Assembly: GCA_049596955.1 (NCBI GenBank)
Contig: JBMYMD010000001.1
Coordinates: 1-64,000 of the forward strand
Length of the DNA: 64,000 nt
From: UBA3478 sp049596955
Lineage (GTDB): Bacteria > Bacteroidota > Bacteroidia > Flavobacteriales > Flavobacteriaceae
Reading direction: 5' to 3'
Shown here in pieces: positions 1 to 8,304 of the stretch; position 1 is the first letter of the stretch, and each line of letters begins with the position of its first letter. The position numbers and the translations under genes were made by a program. Below the pieces are notes generated by a model, which was not told where the DNA came from, made no database searches, and saw nothing but the letters and a program-made list of their open reading frames with translations.

Positions 1-587
1 TAGGAGAAGTCATTTCAAAGGCTGGATCTTCACAATTGCGAATCGCAGAGACTGAAAAGTATCCTCACGTCACTTTCTTTTTTAACGGTGGTAGAGAAGA
101 AGAATTTGAAGGCGAAAAACGTATTTTGTGTCCTTCGCCAAAAGTAGCTACCTATGATGAAAAGCCTGAAATGAGCGCTTATGAAATTACCGAGGCAGTT
201 ATAGAAAGTATTGAAAACGACCGCCCTAATTTTATTTGCCTGAATTTTGCCAACCCAGATATGGTAGGGCATACAGGGATTATGAGTGCGGCAGTAAAAG
301 CGGTGGAAACCGTAGATGAGTGCACCTCTAGAATTGTCGAGAGTGCTTTGCAACAAGACATGAGTATTATTATCATCGCCGACCACGGAAACTGTGATAC
401 CATGGTTAATGAAGATCAAAGCCCAAATACAGCACACACCGTTAATCCTGTTCCGATCATTCTCATCGACAAGGAGGATACAAAAATCAAAGATGGTATT
501 CTTGGGGATATCGCCCCGACGGTTTTAGATTTAATGGGTATTGATCAACCTGATGAAATGACTCAACACTCCTTAATCACAAATTAA
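1..587 (+). CDS. gpmI: 2,3-bisphosphoglycerate-independent phosphoglycerate mutase, C-terminal part (5' end outside window)
   Basis: Interconverts 3- and 2-phosphoglycerate in the cytoplasm during glycolysis. The frame is open from base 3 to the TAA at 585-587 and gives 194 residues of a protein that is normally about 510. Visible hallmarks are LRIAETEKYPHVTFFFNGG near the left edge, FANPDMVGHTG in the middle and the metal-binding IIADHGNCDTM segment, all typical of the GpmI alkaline-phosphatase-fold core. The TTG at base 36 is an internal Leu codon of the LRIAETEKY motif, not a start. The gene ends six bases before map and is probably co-transcribed with it. Confidence 0.96.
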   Translation, partial: GEVISKAGSSQLRIAETEKYPHVTFFFNGGREEEFEGEKRILCPSPKVATYDEKPEMSAYEITEAVIESIENDRPNFICLNFANPDMVGHTGIMSAAVKAVETVDECTSRIVESALQQDMSIIIIADHGNCDTMVNEDQSPNTAHTVNPVPIILIDKEDTKIKDGILGDIAPTVLDLMGIDQPDEMTQHSLITN

Positions 588-593
588 GATCTG

Positions 594-1403
594 ATGGTAC
601 TGAAGTCAAAAGAAGAATTGATACTTATGCGTGAGAGCGCGAGACTCGTTTCTAAAACCTTAGGGATGTTAGCTAGTGAAATAAAGCCGGGAGCTCATCC
701 GCTAAAGCTTGATCAAATGGCCGAAGAGTTTATACGAGACCACAAAGGTTCTCCAGGATTCTTGAATATGTATGGATTTCCCAATACCCTAAACTGGAGT
801 CCTAACGAGCAAGTCGTTCACGGAATTCCAGGAGACACTCCACTTCAAGAAGGAGACGTGATTTCTGTGGATTGTGGCGTACTCATGAATGAATTTTACG
901 GAGATCACGCCTACACCTTTGAAGTGGGTGAAGTCGATGAAAAGGTGAAAAAACTTTTGCAAACCACACGAGAATCTCTCTATGTTGGAATTTCTCATTT
1001 TAAGGTTAACAACCGTGTGGGAGATGTAGGTCATGCCATACAGAAATATTGCGAAGATGCAGGATATGGGGTGGTTAGAGAACTGGTAGGTCATGGCTTG
1101 GGAAAAAAATTGCACGAGAGTCCAGAAATGCCCAATTACGGAAAACGTGGATGGGGGAAAAAATTTCAAGAAGGCCTTGCGGTGGCGATAGAACCAATGA
1201 TTAATATGGGCACTCATCGCGTTGTGCAACTCAAGGACGGTTGGAGCATTGTCACAGCAGATAAAATGCCTTCTGCTCATTTTGAGCACAATGTGGCGAT
1301 TGTAGATGGCGCTCCAAAGCTATTGTCTACGTTTGACTACGTGCACGAGGCTTTAGGCATTTCTACAGACGAAGAAGACCCCTACAGATGGGAAATAACA
1401 TAA
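594..1403 (+). CDS. map: type I methionine aminopeptidase
   Basis: Removes the initiator methionine from nascent proteins in the cytoplasm. The product has 269 residues, the normal length for a bacterial type I enzyme without an extension. The five metal ligands are readable as D93 (SVDCG), D104 (GDHAYTF), H167 (GHGLGKKLHESP), E200 (IEPM) and E231 (HFEHN), and H76 in VVHGIP is the substrate-binding histidine. The segment before it reads NTLNWSPNEQ, where many homologues have a Cys after NTL; this is a mild deviation. The ATG start follows gpmI by six bases and the stop is three bases before the next gene, so this looks like one operon. Confidence 0.96.
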   Translation: MVLKSKEELILMRESARLVSKTLGMLASEIKPGAHPLKLDQMAEEFIRDHKGSPGFLNMYGFPNTLNWSPNEQVVHGIPGDTPLQEGDVISVDCGVLMNEFYGDHAYTFEVGEVDEKVKKLLQTTRESLYVGISHFKVNNRVGDVGHAIQKYCEDAGYGVVRELVGHGLGKKLHESPEMPNYGKRGWGKKFQEGLAVAIEPMINMGTHRVVQLKDGWSIVTADKMPSAHFEHNVAIVDGAPKLLSTFDYVHEALGISTDEEDPYRWEIT

Positions 1404-1406
1404 TCG

Positions 1407-2192
1407 ATGTTCGAAAGGTTCGTAAAAAAAATTTTAAACAGCTTACCTAGACCCCTTTTGATTAAAATTAGTTTAGGGCTTAGACCTTTTATTGCCTTAT
1501 TTTACGCAGGATCTACCTATAAAGACCCCATAGACCAAAGAAGCTATCGCAAGTTCTTACCCTATGGTTATAAAAAAATTCGAGAAGGTGTGCTCGCCCC
1601 AGGAACCTTTTCTCTTGAAAGACATCGCTTTCTGTGGTTGTTTTTAAAGGCGAAGACTTCATTTTTTGATGACTCTAGGCCTATCAAGTTATTGCACATG
1701 GCACCAGAACAAGCTTTTTACAAACGATTTAAGCGCCTGTCGCACATTGACTATACCAGCTGTGATTTGGATTCTCCTATTGCCGAAGTTCATGCGGATA
1801 TCTGTGATTTACCTTTTGAAAACAATTACTTTGACGTGATTTTGTGCAATCATGTGCTCGAGCATATTAAAAACGATCAAGACGCGCTTACTGAATTGTA
1901 TCGCGTATTAAAACCTGGAGGATGGGGAATATTTCAAGTTCCCATTGACTATAGTCGTAGCAAGACCTTTGAAGACGATTCTATCGTAGATAAAGAACAA
2001 AGAACAGCTATTTTTGGACAGTACGATCACCTGCGCATTTATGGAATGGATTTTTTCAATCAGCTTGAAAAACACGATTTTCAAGTTCAAAAAATCGCCG
2101 TGAAAGAACTCTACACTAAAGAAGAAATCGAAAGGTACAGATTAGATGAGACTGAAATTCTGCCTTTGGTTCAAAAATCAATCGATCAGTAG
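1407..2192 (+). CDS. SAM-dependent methyltransferase of unknown substrate
   Basis: Predicted class I methyltransferase of 261 residues. The post-I acidic residue (SCDLDSP, D120), the DLPFENNYFDVILCNHVLEHI block (about 134-154) and LYRVLKPGGWGIFQVP are clear. The glycine-rich motif I is not a GxGxG but LLHMAPEQAF (95-104), as in a subgroup often found with surface-polysaccharide genes. The N-terminal 35 residues are basic and hydrophobic and could sit against the membrane. It begins three bases after map. Its 3' end overlaps apbE on the opposite strand by 15 bases. The substrate cannot be read from the sequence. Confidence 0.85.
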   Translation: MFERFVKKILNSLPRPLLIKISLGLRPFIALFYAGSTYKDPIDQRSYRKFLPYGYKKIREGVLAPGTFSLERHRFLWLFLKAKTSFFDDSRPIKLLHMAPEQAFYKRFKRLSHIDYTSCDLDSPIAEVHADICDLPFENNYFDVILCNHVLEHIKNDQDALTELYRVLKPGGWGIFQVPIDYSRSKTFEDDSIVDKEQRTAIFGQYDHLRIYGMDFFNQLEKHDFQVQKIAVKELYTKEEIERYRLDETEILPLVQKSIDQ

Positions 2193-3173
2193 GGCCTCAA
2201 ATTCTGGCGAAAACCACTCTTTGATTTCTCCTTGCTCATCGCTATAAATGATATAAGCCCACAAATCAGAGCGGCCTTTTAAAATGGAAAGTGACTTTGG
2301 CAAGTCCATCACCATGAAGGATGTCGCCCAAGCATCAGCAGTGGCGCAGTCATCCGCTATCACAGAGGTTGCTAAAACATTAGACATTTTGGCCTCACCT
2401 GTAAAAGGGTCTATGGTGTGCACATATTTGTTGCCCTTTTCATCCACTCTAAATTTTCGGTAATTACCTGAGGAGGCCATCGCCTTATCGCTAAACTGGA
2501 TTTTTTGTTTGAGCACACGTTCTTCGAAGCGCTGTGGATCGTCGATTCCAACAGTCCAAGCTCTCAACGAATCAAGATTTTGTCCTTTAGCTACGATTTC
2601 GCCGCCTAATTCGATTAAATAATTAGCACCCCCAGTTTGAGTTAGATATAAAGCAATTAAATCTAAGGTGTATCCCTTGGCAATGGCATTAAAATCAAAT
2701 TGTGTATTGGTATTCGCTTTTAGCAATACATTTTGTTTTAGGGATAGTTTATCAAATCCAACGAATTGTAAAAGACTATCTCGCAGCTCATCTGTCACCT
2801 CTACTGCCTCTTCCGCTCCAAATCCGTAAGCATTGACAAGTATACCCACAGTGGGGTCAAAATATCCGTCGGTTTCTTTGTGTATTTGTTCCGCTAGGGT
2901 AAATACTTTTTTGAATTGATCATCGACAACCACATTTTCTTCACCTCTATTGATTCGACTGATCAAAGAATTAGGCCTGTAGGTCGACATTGAATTATTC
3001 GCGGATTCCACAATAGAATCTACGGCGAATTGCAAAGCAGATGCTTGGATATTACAATCGTAACAAACAATTCCATAGGTCGTTCCTAAGGCGCTGCCTT
3101 GTATGCGAATCACTTCGTTCTTTGGGCTGCAAGAAATCCCGAGAAATAACGCAATTACTATAAGCTTTCTCAT
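2178..3173 (-). CDS. apbE: FAD:protein FMN transferase (ApbE), lipoprotein
   Basis: Attaches FMN from FAD through a phosphoester bond to Thr residues of NqrB and NqrC on the periplasmic side. It has 331 residues with a lipoprotein signal ending at C15 (FLGISC). ApbE family signs are the SMSTYRPNSLISRIN region, DFNAIAKGYTLD, LGGEIVAKG, the HTIDPFTGE metal/nucleotide site and DDCATADAWATSFMV. It is the last gene of the nqr cluster: its ATG overlaps the stop of the preceding gene by four bases (3170-3173). The placement directly behind nqrF supports NQR as the client. The 3' end overlaps the convergent methyltransferase by 15 bases. Confidence 0.95.
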   Translation of the reverse strand: MRKLIVIALFLGISCSPKNEVIRIQGSALGTTYGIVCYDCNIQASALQFAVDSIVESANNSMSTYRPNSLISRINRGEENVVVDDQFKKVFTLAEQIHKETDGYFDPTVGILVNAYGFGAEEAVEVTDELRDSLLQFVGFDKLSLKQNVLLKANTNTQFDFNAIAKGYTLDLIALYLTQTGGANYLIELGGEIVAKGQNLDSLRAWTVGIDDPQRFEERVLKQKIQFSDKAMASSGNYRKFRVDEKGNKYVHTIDPFTGEAKMSNVLATSVIADDCATADAWATSFMVMDLPKSLSILKGRSDLWAYIIYSDEQGEIKEWFSPEFEALLID

Positions 3174-3538
3174 AAGAATTCTTGAATAGGAATCATCCCT
3201 TTAAAATTAATTTCATAGGGTTGGTCTAACAAAACTGCCTCGGCTTTGTCATCAGCATTGTACAAGCCCACTCCAGCATAATAAGACATGGCCTCGAATT
3301 TCTCCGCATGGTCTTTTACCTTGGTCAGTAGCTTGAGATCGGGTGCAAGCGGATCTTCTGGATAAGGCACTGCACGCACTACAATAAAGTGTGTTTTTTT
3401 CTCTTTAAGACAAACGAACTGTGGGTTTTTCTTAGGTTTAGAATTAACAGCCAAAAACTCAAATCCATGGCGCTCAAGTTCCTTACCCACAATATTCATG
3501 GCCAAGTTGTGTAACTCTTGTTCGGTTAATTCGCGCAC
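3170..3538 (-). CDS. small conserved NQR-associated protein, function unknown
   Basis: A 122-residue soluble protein without signal peptide or membrane segment. It resembles the short proteins that flavobacterial annotations often label as an NqrF-like subunit, yet it has no Fe-S, FAD or NADH motif, so that label looks unjustified. Visible blocks are QELHNLAMNIVGKELE, FEFLAVNSKPKKNPQFVC and MSYYAGVGLYNADD. The start must be the GTG at 3536-3538, because an in-frame TAG lies three codons upstream and the next ATG would cut into the conserved start. It lies 34 bases after nqrF and overlaps apbE by four bases. A role in NQR assembly or flavinylation is inference from position only. Confidence 0.8.
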   Translation of the reverse strand: MRELTEQELHNLAMNIVGKELERHGFEFLAVNSKPKKNPQFVCLKEKKTHFIVVRAVPYPEDPLAPDLKLLTKVKDHAEKFEAMSYYAGVGLYNADDKAEAVLLDQPYEINFKGMIPIQEFL

Positions 3539-3572
3539 CCTTACCTACTAAAATCCGATTCTTAGAAGAGGA

Positions 3573-4880
3573 TTATCCTCCAAAGTCATCAAATCTGATG
3601 TGCTCGTCTGGAATACCAAAATCTTCTCCCATTTTCTGAACAGCCTGGTTCATAAGTGGAGGTCCACAGAAATACAATTCGATGTCCTCTGGACTTTCGT
3701 GATCGTTGAGATAGTTATCGATTACACAGTTGTGAATGAACCCAACGAATCCATCTCCATCTGTATCATTGATGTCTTTTTTCACTTTCCAGTTGTCTTC
3801 CTCTTGAGGCTCAGAGAGTGCCAAATAGAATTTGAAATTCGGGAATTCCTTTTCTAAGGCTCTAAAGTGTTCAAGGTAGAACAATTCTCTTTTTGAACGT
3901 CCTCCATACCAATAGGTTACTTTTCTGTTGGTTTTCAAGGTTTTGAAAAGGTGATATAAGTGAGAGCGCATTGGAGCCATTCCTGCACCACCTCCTACAT
4001 AAAGCATTTCAGATTCTGATTCATTGATAAAGAATTCACCAAAAGGACCAGATATCGTTACCTCATCACCTGGTTTGAGTCCAAAAATATACGAAGAGGC
4101 TACTCCAGGATTAACATCCATCCAATCGCCTTTAGCGCGATCGAAAGGAGGAGTCGCAATTCTCACATTTAACATGATTTCTCTTCCTTCAGCAGGAAAA
4201 GAGGCCATAGAGTATGCACGCTCGACGGGTTCGGTATTTTTCATCACCAAAGGCCAAAGCTTAAACTTATCCCATTCGGCTTTAAATTTCATCGGTGTTT
4301 CGTGCTCCTCTGGATGTGCTGTGATGTCCATATCAGCGTAGCGCACCTCACAAGGTGGAATTTCAATTTGAATATACCCTCCGGCTTTGTAGTTCATTTC
4401 CTCAGGAATCTCAACTACAAATTCTTTGATGAATGAGGCTACATTGTAATTACGCACCACCTTAGCTTGCCATTTTTTGATTCCAAAAACCTCTTCAGGA
4501 ATGGTGATTTCCATATCCTGTTTCACCTTTACTTGACAGGCTAAACGCGCACCGCTTTGTAGTTCTTTTTTAGAAAAGTGAGGGGTTTCAGTCGGAAGTG
4601 CTTCTCCTCCACCAGCTAAAACATGGCATTCACATTGAATGCACGATCCACCACCTCCGCATGCTGAAGGCAAAAAGATTTTCTGATTTCCTAGAGTTGT
4701 CAAAAGTGAATCCCCTGAGGCTACTTCGATTTCTCGCTCTCCGTTTAGAAGAATTTTAACCGGCCCTGAAGGCGCTAATTTTTCTTTCGTAAATAACAAC
4801 AAGGCAACCAACGCCAAAATTAACGTCAAGAATGCTGCCACTGTAATTGCTATTGTACCACCTATTGCTGCTAAAGTCAT
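3573..4880 (-). CDS. nqrF: Na+-translocating NADH:quinone reductase subunit F
   Basis: Electron entry subunit of the sodium pump: it oxidises NADH with FAD and passes electrons to a [2Fe-2S] centre. It has 435 residues. Residues 5-30 form one membrane segment. The ferredoxin domain has ligands C74, C80, C83 (CGGGGSCIQC) and C115. The FAD-binding RAYSMAS motif lies near residue 220 and the NADH-binding GGGAGMAPMRS near 295. The C-terminal half is a ferredoxin-reductase domain ending near IRFDDFGG. All redox ligands are present, so the subunit should be functional. It sits last in nqrABCDEF, ten bases after nqrE. Confidence 0.97.
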   Translation of the reverse strand: MTLAAIGGTIAITVAAFLTLILALVALLLFTKEKLAPSGPVKILLNGEREIEVASGDSLLTTLGNQKIFLPSACGGGGSCIQCECHVLAGGGEALPTETPHFSKKELQSGARLACQVKVKQDMEITIPEEVFGIKKWQAKVVRNYNVASFIKEFVVEIPEEMNYKAGGYIQIEIPPCEVRYADMDITAHPEEHETPMKFKAEWDKFKLWPLVMKNTEPVERAYSMASFPAEGREIMLNVRIATPPFDRAKGDWMDVNPGVASSYIFGLKPGDEVTISGPFGEFFINESESEMLYVGGGAGMAPMRSHLYHLFKTLKTNRKVTYWYGGRSKRELFYLEHFRALEKEFPNFKFYLALSEPQEEDNWKVKKDINDTDGDGFVGFIHNCVIDNYLNDHESPEDIELYFCGPPLMNQAVQKMGEDFGIPDEHIRFDDFGG

Positions 4881-4890
4881 TTGAACGATA

Positions 4891-5649
4891 TTAAGGATTT
4901 AGTACTAAGTCTTTGTTTGTTTTTTCAGTCTCTTGGTCTTTCTTGGTCTTAGTTTGATCCTGAGTAAGTTCTTTGAGGTCTACTGGAGTAATGGTCTCAA
5001 CAACCTCTTCGGCTGCTGGTGGCTCATTATCTCCGGTGAGCATACCCCCAAAACTTTGGAAACCGATTCCCATGAGTCCTGTAATGATAAAAGTGATTCC
5101 CAAACCTCGTAAGGGTGCAGGAACAGCTGAATATCTGATTTTCTCTCGAATTGCTGCGATAGCGAGTATAGCTAAAAACCATCCAATACCCGAAGAGAAA
5201 CCGTAATTTAAGGCCAGTGCAAAGCTTGAAATTTCACGAGCCTGCATAAAAAGTGATCCCCCTAAAATTGCACAGTTCACCGCAATTAACGGTAAAAAGA
5301 TTCCCAGTGAGTTATACAGCGCTGGAGAAAACTTCTCTACCACAATTTCTACCAACTGCACCATAGTGGCGATGGTAGCGATAAATAAAATAAAGGACAA
5401 AAAGCTTAGGTCGTAATCTGCAAATTCAGGTCCCAACCAAGTCAAAGCCCCTTCTTGAAGAATGTATTGGTCTAAAAGCCAGTTTAAGGGAACTGTCACT
5501 GTTAAGACAAAAATAACCGCGGCTCCTAAACCTACTGCAGTCGCCACTTTTTTAGAAACGGCTAGATAAGAGCACATCCCTAAAAACACAGCGAATACCA
5601 TGTTGTCAATAAAGATCGATTTGAAAAATAATTCTAAGTGTTCTAACAT
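4891..5649 (-). CDS. nqrE: Na+-translocating NADH:quinone reductase subunit E, with long hydrophilic tail
   Basis: Membrane subunit of the RnfA/NqrE family that, with NqrD, carries electrons and sodium through the bilayer. The first roughly 200 residues hold six hydrophobic helices, including the FLGMCSYLAV segment with the conserved Cys and NCAILGGSLFMQ with the second conserved Cys. The usual family length is about 200 residues. Here the protein runs to 252, with a charged tail from about residue 205 that is rich in E, K, T and D (TKTKKDQETEKTNKD). The tail is not part of the core fold. It lies 12 bases after nqrD. Confidence 0.95.
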   Translation of the reverse strand: MLEHLELFFKSIFIDNMVFAVFLGMCSYLAVSKKVATAVGLGAAVIFVLTVTVPLNWLLDQYILQEGALTWLGPEFADYDLSFLSFILFIATIATMVQLVEIVVEKFSPALYNSLGIFLPLIAVNCAILGGSLFMQAREISSFALALNYGFSSGIGWFLAILAIAAIREKIRYSAVPAPLRGLGITFIITGLMGIGFQSFGGMLTGDNEPPAAEEVVETITPVDLKELTQDQTKTKKDQETEKTNKDLVLNP

Positions 5650-5661
5650 AACTGCTCTGTT

Positions 5662-6309
5662 TTAGGCCTCTTCAATTAATGATTTGTTCTGTGCGCGTTG
5701 AATCCATATTAAAACCCCAACGACAATAAGAGCGGCTGGAGGAATAATCATAAAACCATTGTTTTCGTATCCAAAGGCATATAAACCGGTTTTAGCGATA
5801 GGATCTCCCAAGACTGGAATACCGAATAAGGTTCCTGAACCCAATAATTCTCTCAAAAATCCAACGATAATTAAGATGATTCCATAACCAAAAGCATTTC
5901 CGATACCGTCTAAAAAAGAACGCCATGGGCCATTACCTAAAGCGAAGGCTTCAAAACGTCCCATGATGATACAATTGGTAATGATCAGTCCCACGAAAAC
6001 CGATAAGGTCTTGCTGAGTTCATAGGCAAATGCTTTTAGCACTTGATCTACAATAATCACCAAAGCAGCAATTACGATAAGTTGTACGATGATTCTAATT
6101 TTTGATGGAATGAGGTTTCTCAGTAAAGAGATGACTACATTACCAAGACCCATTACAAATAAAACCGAAATAGACATAACCACGGAAGCTTTGAGCTCTG
6201 CAGTAATGGCTAGTGCAGAACAGATTCCCAATACCTGAATGGTAATAGGGTTATTGTCCGCGAGTGGGTCTAGTATTAGGTTTGCGTCTTTTTTTGATAG
6301 TAGTGCCAT
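5662..6309 (-). CDS. nqrD: Na+-translocating NADH:quinone reductase subunit D
   Basis: Membrane partner of NqrE in the sodium pump, 215 residues with about six hydrophobic helices. Characteristic segments are PITIQVLGICSALAIT near the N terminus and FVGLIITNCIIMGRFEAFA in the middle. The two segments carry the paired cysteines (GICSA and TNCII) that the family uses for the intramembrane iron centre. It starts one base after nqrC ends, indicating tight translational coupling. Confidence 0.96.
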   Translation of the reverse strand: MALLSKKDANLILDPLADNNPITIQVLGICSALAITAELKASVVMSISVLFVMGLGNVVISLLRNLIPSKIRIIVQLIVIAALVIIVDQVLKAFAYELSKTLSVFVGLIITNCIIMGRFEAFALGNGPWRSFLDGIGNAFGYGIILIIVGFLRELLGSGTLFGIPVLGDPIAKTGLYAFGYENNGFMIIPPAALIVVGVLIWIQRAQNKSLIEEA

Positions 6310-6310
6310 A

Positions 6311-7060
6311 CTAATTGGTCATTATTGATTGTAAAAAAGGTTGATAGAGTTTTACACTTTCTTTGATCATGTCTGATACTCCATTACCTGTTATGGTTGC
6401 CCCTGCTAAAGCATCTACTTCAGCATCGGATTTGTCTTCGTTAAGGGGATCGTTATTTCCTTTGACAACACTCACTCCTCCAAACTTTCCGTTTGGAGCA
6501 ATAGATTCGCCAATAAAATCATCCATGAAATAACGCAATTTGATGTTAGCGCCTAGTCCTGGTGTTTCCGCTTTGTGGTCAAAATAAACTCCCTTGATGA
6601 TCATTTGTTCATCAACAGCCATATAACCCCAAATGGCATCCCAAAGCCCCTTTCCGTACATCGGTATGATGTAGTATTTCTGATTGTCGTTGCTTCCAAC
6701 AAAAAGTGGGAGGCTCGCCTTATCTCCTTTTTTAATTTTAGTGATTTCTTTTTTCAGATCAATGAGATAGGCTTCTTCTTGAGCTTTAATTTCTCCTCCT
6801 GTTAGCACGTATTGTCCTTCTATGGTGTTGTTAAAAATAGATTCAACTTCTGTGGTAGGAATAAAGTTAACTGAGGAATCATCTTGATTGCGATTAACAC
6901 CCATAGCGTAAAGAATATTTTGCTGTTTTTCAAAACGCTCATTCTCTTTGATTTTAGATTTTAAACCCGTGGCCATTAATGCCAAAAGTGAACCTACAAC
7001 CGCAACCATAACGACTGCAAAAATGATGGTGTATGAATTCTTTTCAGTATTGATTGACAT
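6311..7060 (-). CDS. nqrC: Na+-translocating NADH:quinone reductase subunit C, covalent FMN subunit
   Basis: Single-span membrane protein with a periplasmic domain that carries covalently bound FMN. Residues 10-31 are the membrane anchor. The flavinylation motif DALAGATIT ends the conserved domain. T222 of AGAT is the expected FMN-bearing Thr, the target of the ApbE encoded by the same cluster. The ETPGLGANI segment near 165-173 is another NqrC signature. At 249 residues it is of normal length and sits two bases after nqrB. Confidence 0.96.
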   Translation of the reverse strand: MSINTEKNSYTIIFAVVMVAVVGSLLALMATGLKSKIKENERFEKQQNILYAMGVNRNQDDSSVNFIPTTEVESIFNNTIEGQYVLTGGEIKAQEEAYLIDLKKEITKIKKGDKASLPLFVGSNDNQKYYIIPMYGKGLWDAIWGYMAVDEQMIIKGVYFDHKAETPGLGANIKLRYFMDDFIGESIAPNGKFGGVSVVKGNNDPLNEDKSDAEVDALAGATITGNGVSDMIKESVKLYQPFLQSIMTN

Positions 7061-7062
7061 GA

Positions 7063-8301
7063 TTAGGCGTTTTGAGTGTTAAAATTGGAGTTGGCTTGTG
7101 CAAGCGAAGCTCTTTTCATTCTTCTCTTTACATTGGCTTGAACTACATAGTGATCGATAGTTGGCGCAAAAACGTTCATCAATAAGATAGCGAGAAATAC
7201 ACCCTCTGGGTAACCTGGATTGAAAACGCGTATCATTACAGAAATAAATCCAATTAAAAATCCGTAAATCCACTTCCCTCTATTGGTTTGTGCCGCAGTA
7301 ACTGGATCGGTTGCCATAAAGACAATACCAAAGGCCAATCCACCAACGATTAAATGTTTCCAGTAATCAAAAGCCATTAGGCTGTAAAATTTACTGTAAG
7401 AACCTATCCATCCAAAATCGACAACAGCATTGAAAATTAGTCCCATGGCTAGGGCTCCAAGCACACCACTTAACATAATTCTCCAACTTCCAATTTTGGC
7501 GAAGATTAAAAACAATCCTCCCAATAGAATCAAAAATGCAGAGGTTTCTCCGACTGATCCAGGAATAAATCCGTAGAACATATCTGAAAGTGAATAGGCG
7601 TATTCGTCTGTTCTATTTTGAGCGAGATAACCGAGAACAGTTTCTCCTGAGATGGCGTCTGTACTATTTGCTTTGGTGACTCCGTTTACCGCATCGTGCA
7701 CCCAAACTTTATCTCCACTCATCCAAGTTGGATAGGCGAAAAACAAAAAGGCTCTAATGGTTAAGGCCGGATTCAAGATATTCATCCCTGTTCCTCCAAA
7801 AACTTCCTTTCCGATAACCACACCGAAAATAACGGCAATGGCAAGCATCCACAATGGAGTGTCAATTGGCACAATTAGGGGGACTAGCATTCCAGTAACC
7901 AAATAACCCTCCTCAACTTCGTGTCCTTTAATCACTGCGAAAACAAATTCGACTGCTAATCCTACTCCATAGGAAACAATCAAAAGCGGGAGTACTGTGG
8001 TGATTCCCAATATGAAATTTTCCCAGTTGATGAAGTGTTCAAAAAGTGAAAATGATTCTGGAAAACCATTGATAGCACTGTAGTGCTGGTATCCTGCGTT
8101 GAATATTCCAAAAAGCAAACAAGGAACAAGCGATAAAATTACCGTGTTCATCGTTCTTTTCAAATCGTCAACTGCCTTTACATGCGTTCCTTTTTGGGTT
8201 ACCTCATTTGGCGTGTACAAAAAAGTGTGTATCGCATTAAATGCTGGAGCCCACTTATTGCCCTTAATTTTTTCTTTGTAATTGTGTAATGCCTGTTTCA
8301 T
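7063..8301 (-). CDS. nqrB: Na+-translocating NADH:quinone reductase subunit B, covalent FMN subunit
   Basis: Large membrane subunit (412 residues, about ten helices) that carries a covalent FMN, binds riboflavin and forms part of the sodium and quinone sites. Family segments include GKEVFGGTGMNILNPALTIRAFLFFAYP (about 164-191) and TDPVTAAQTNRGKWIYG (331-347). The flavinylation site reads DAISGET, with T221 the likely FMN carrier. The position before the Thr is Glu (E220) where the common motif has Ala. The gene lies three bases after nqrA. Confidence 0.97.
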   Translation of the reverse strand: MKQALHNYKEKIKGNKWAPAFNAIHTFLYTPNEVTQKGTHVKAVDDLKRTMNTVILSLVPCLLFGIFNAGYQHYSAINGFPESFSLFEHFINWENFILGITTVLPLLIVSYGVGLAVEFVFAVIKGHEVEEGYLVTGMLVPLIVPIDTPLWMLAIAVIFGVVIGKEVFGGTGMNILNPALTIRAFLFFAYPTWMSGDKVWVHDAVNGVTKANSTDAISGETVLGYLAQNRTDEYAYSLSDMFYGFIPGSVGETSAFLILLGGLFLIFAKIGSWRIMLSGVLGALAMGLIFNAVVDFGWIGSYSKFYSLMAFDYWKHLIVGGLAFGIVFMATDPVTAAQTNRGKWIYGFLIGFISVMIRVFNPGYPEGVFLAILLMNVFAPTIDHYVVQANVKRRMKRASLAQANSNFNTQNA

Positions 8302-8304
8302 GCT

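Noticed and set aside
3170..3538. Annotation as a second NqrF subunit
   Set aside because: No Fe-S cysteines, FAD or NADH motif is present, so only the genomic link supports the name.
3600..4341. Plus-strand open frames inside nqrF
   Set aside because: They run antisense to a complete NqrF with all cofactor ligands and show no domain pattern.
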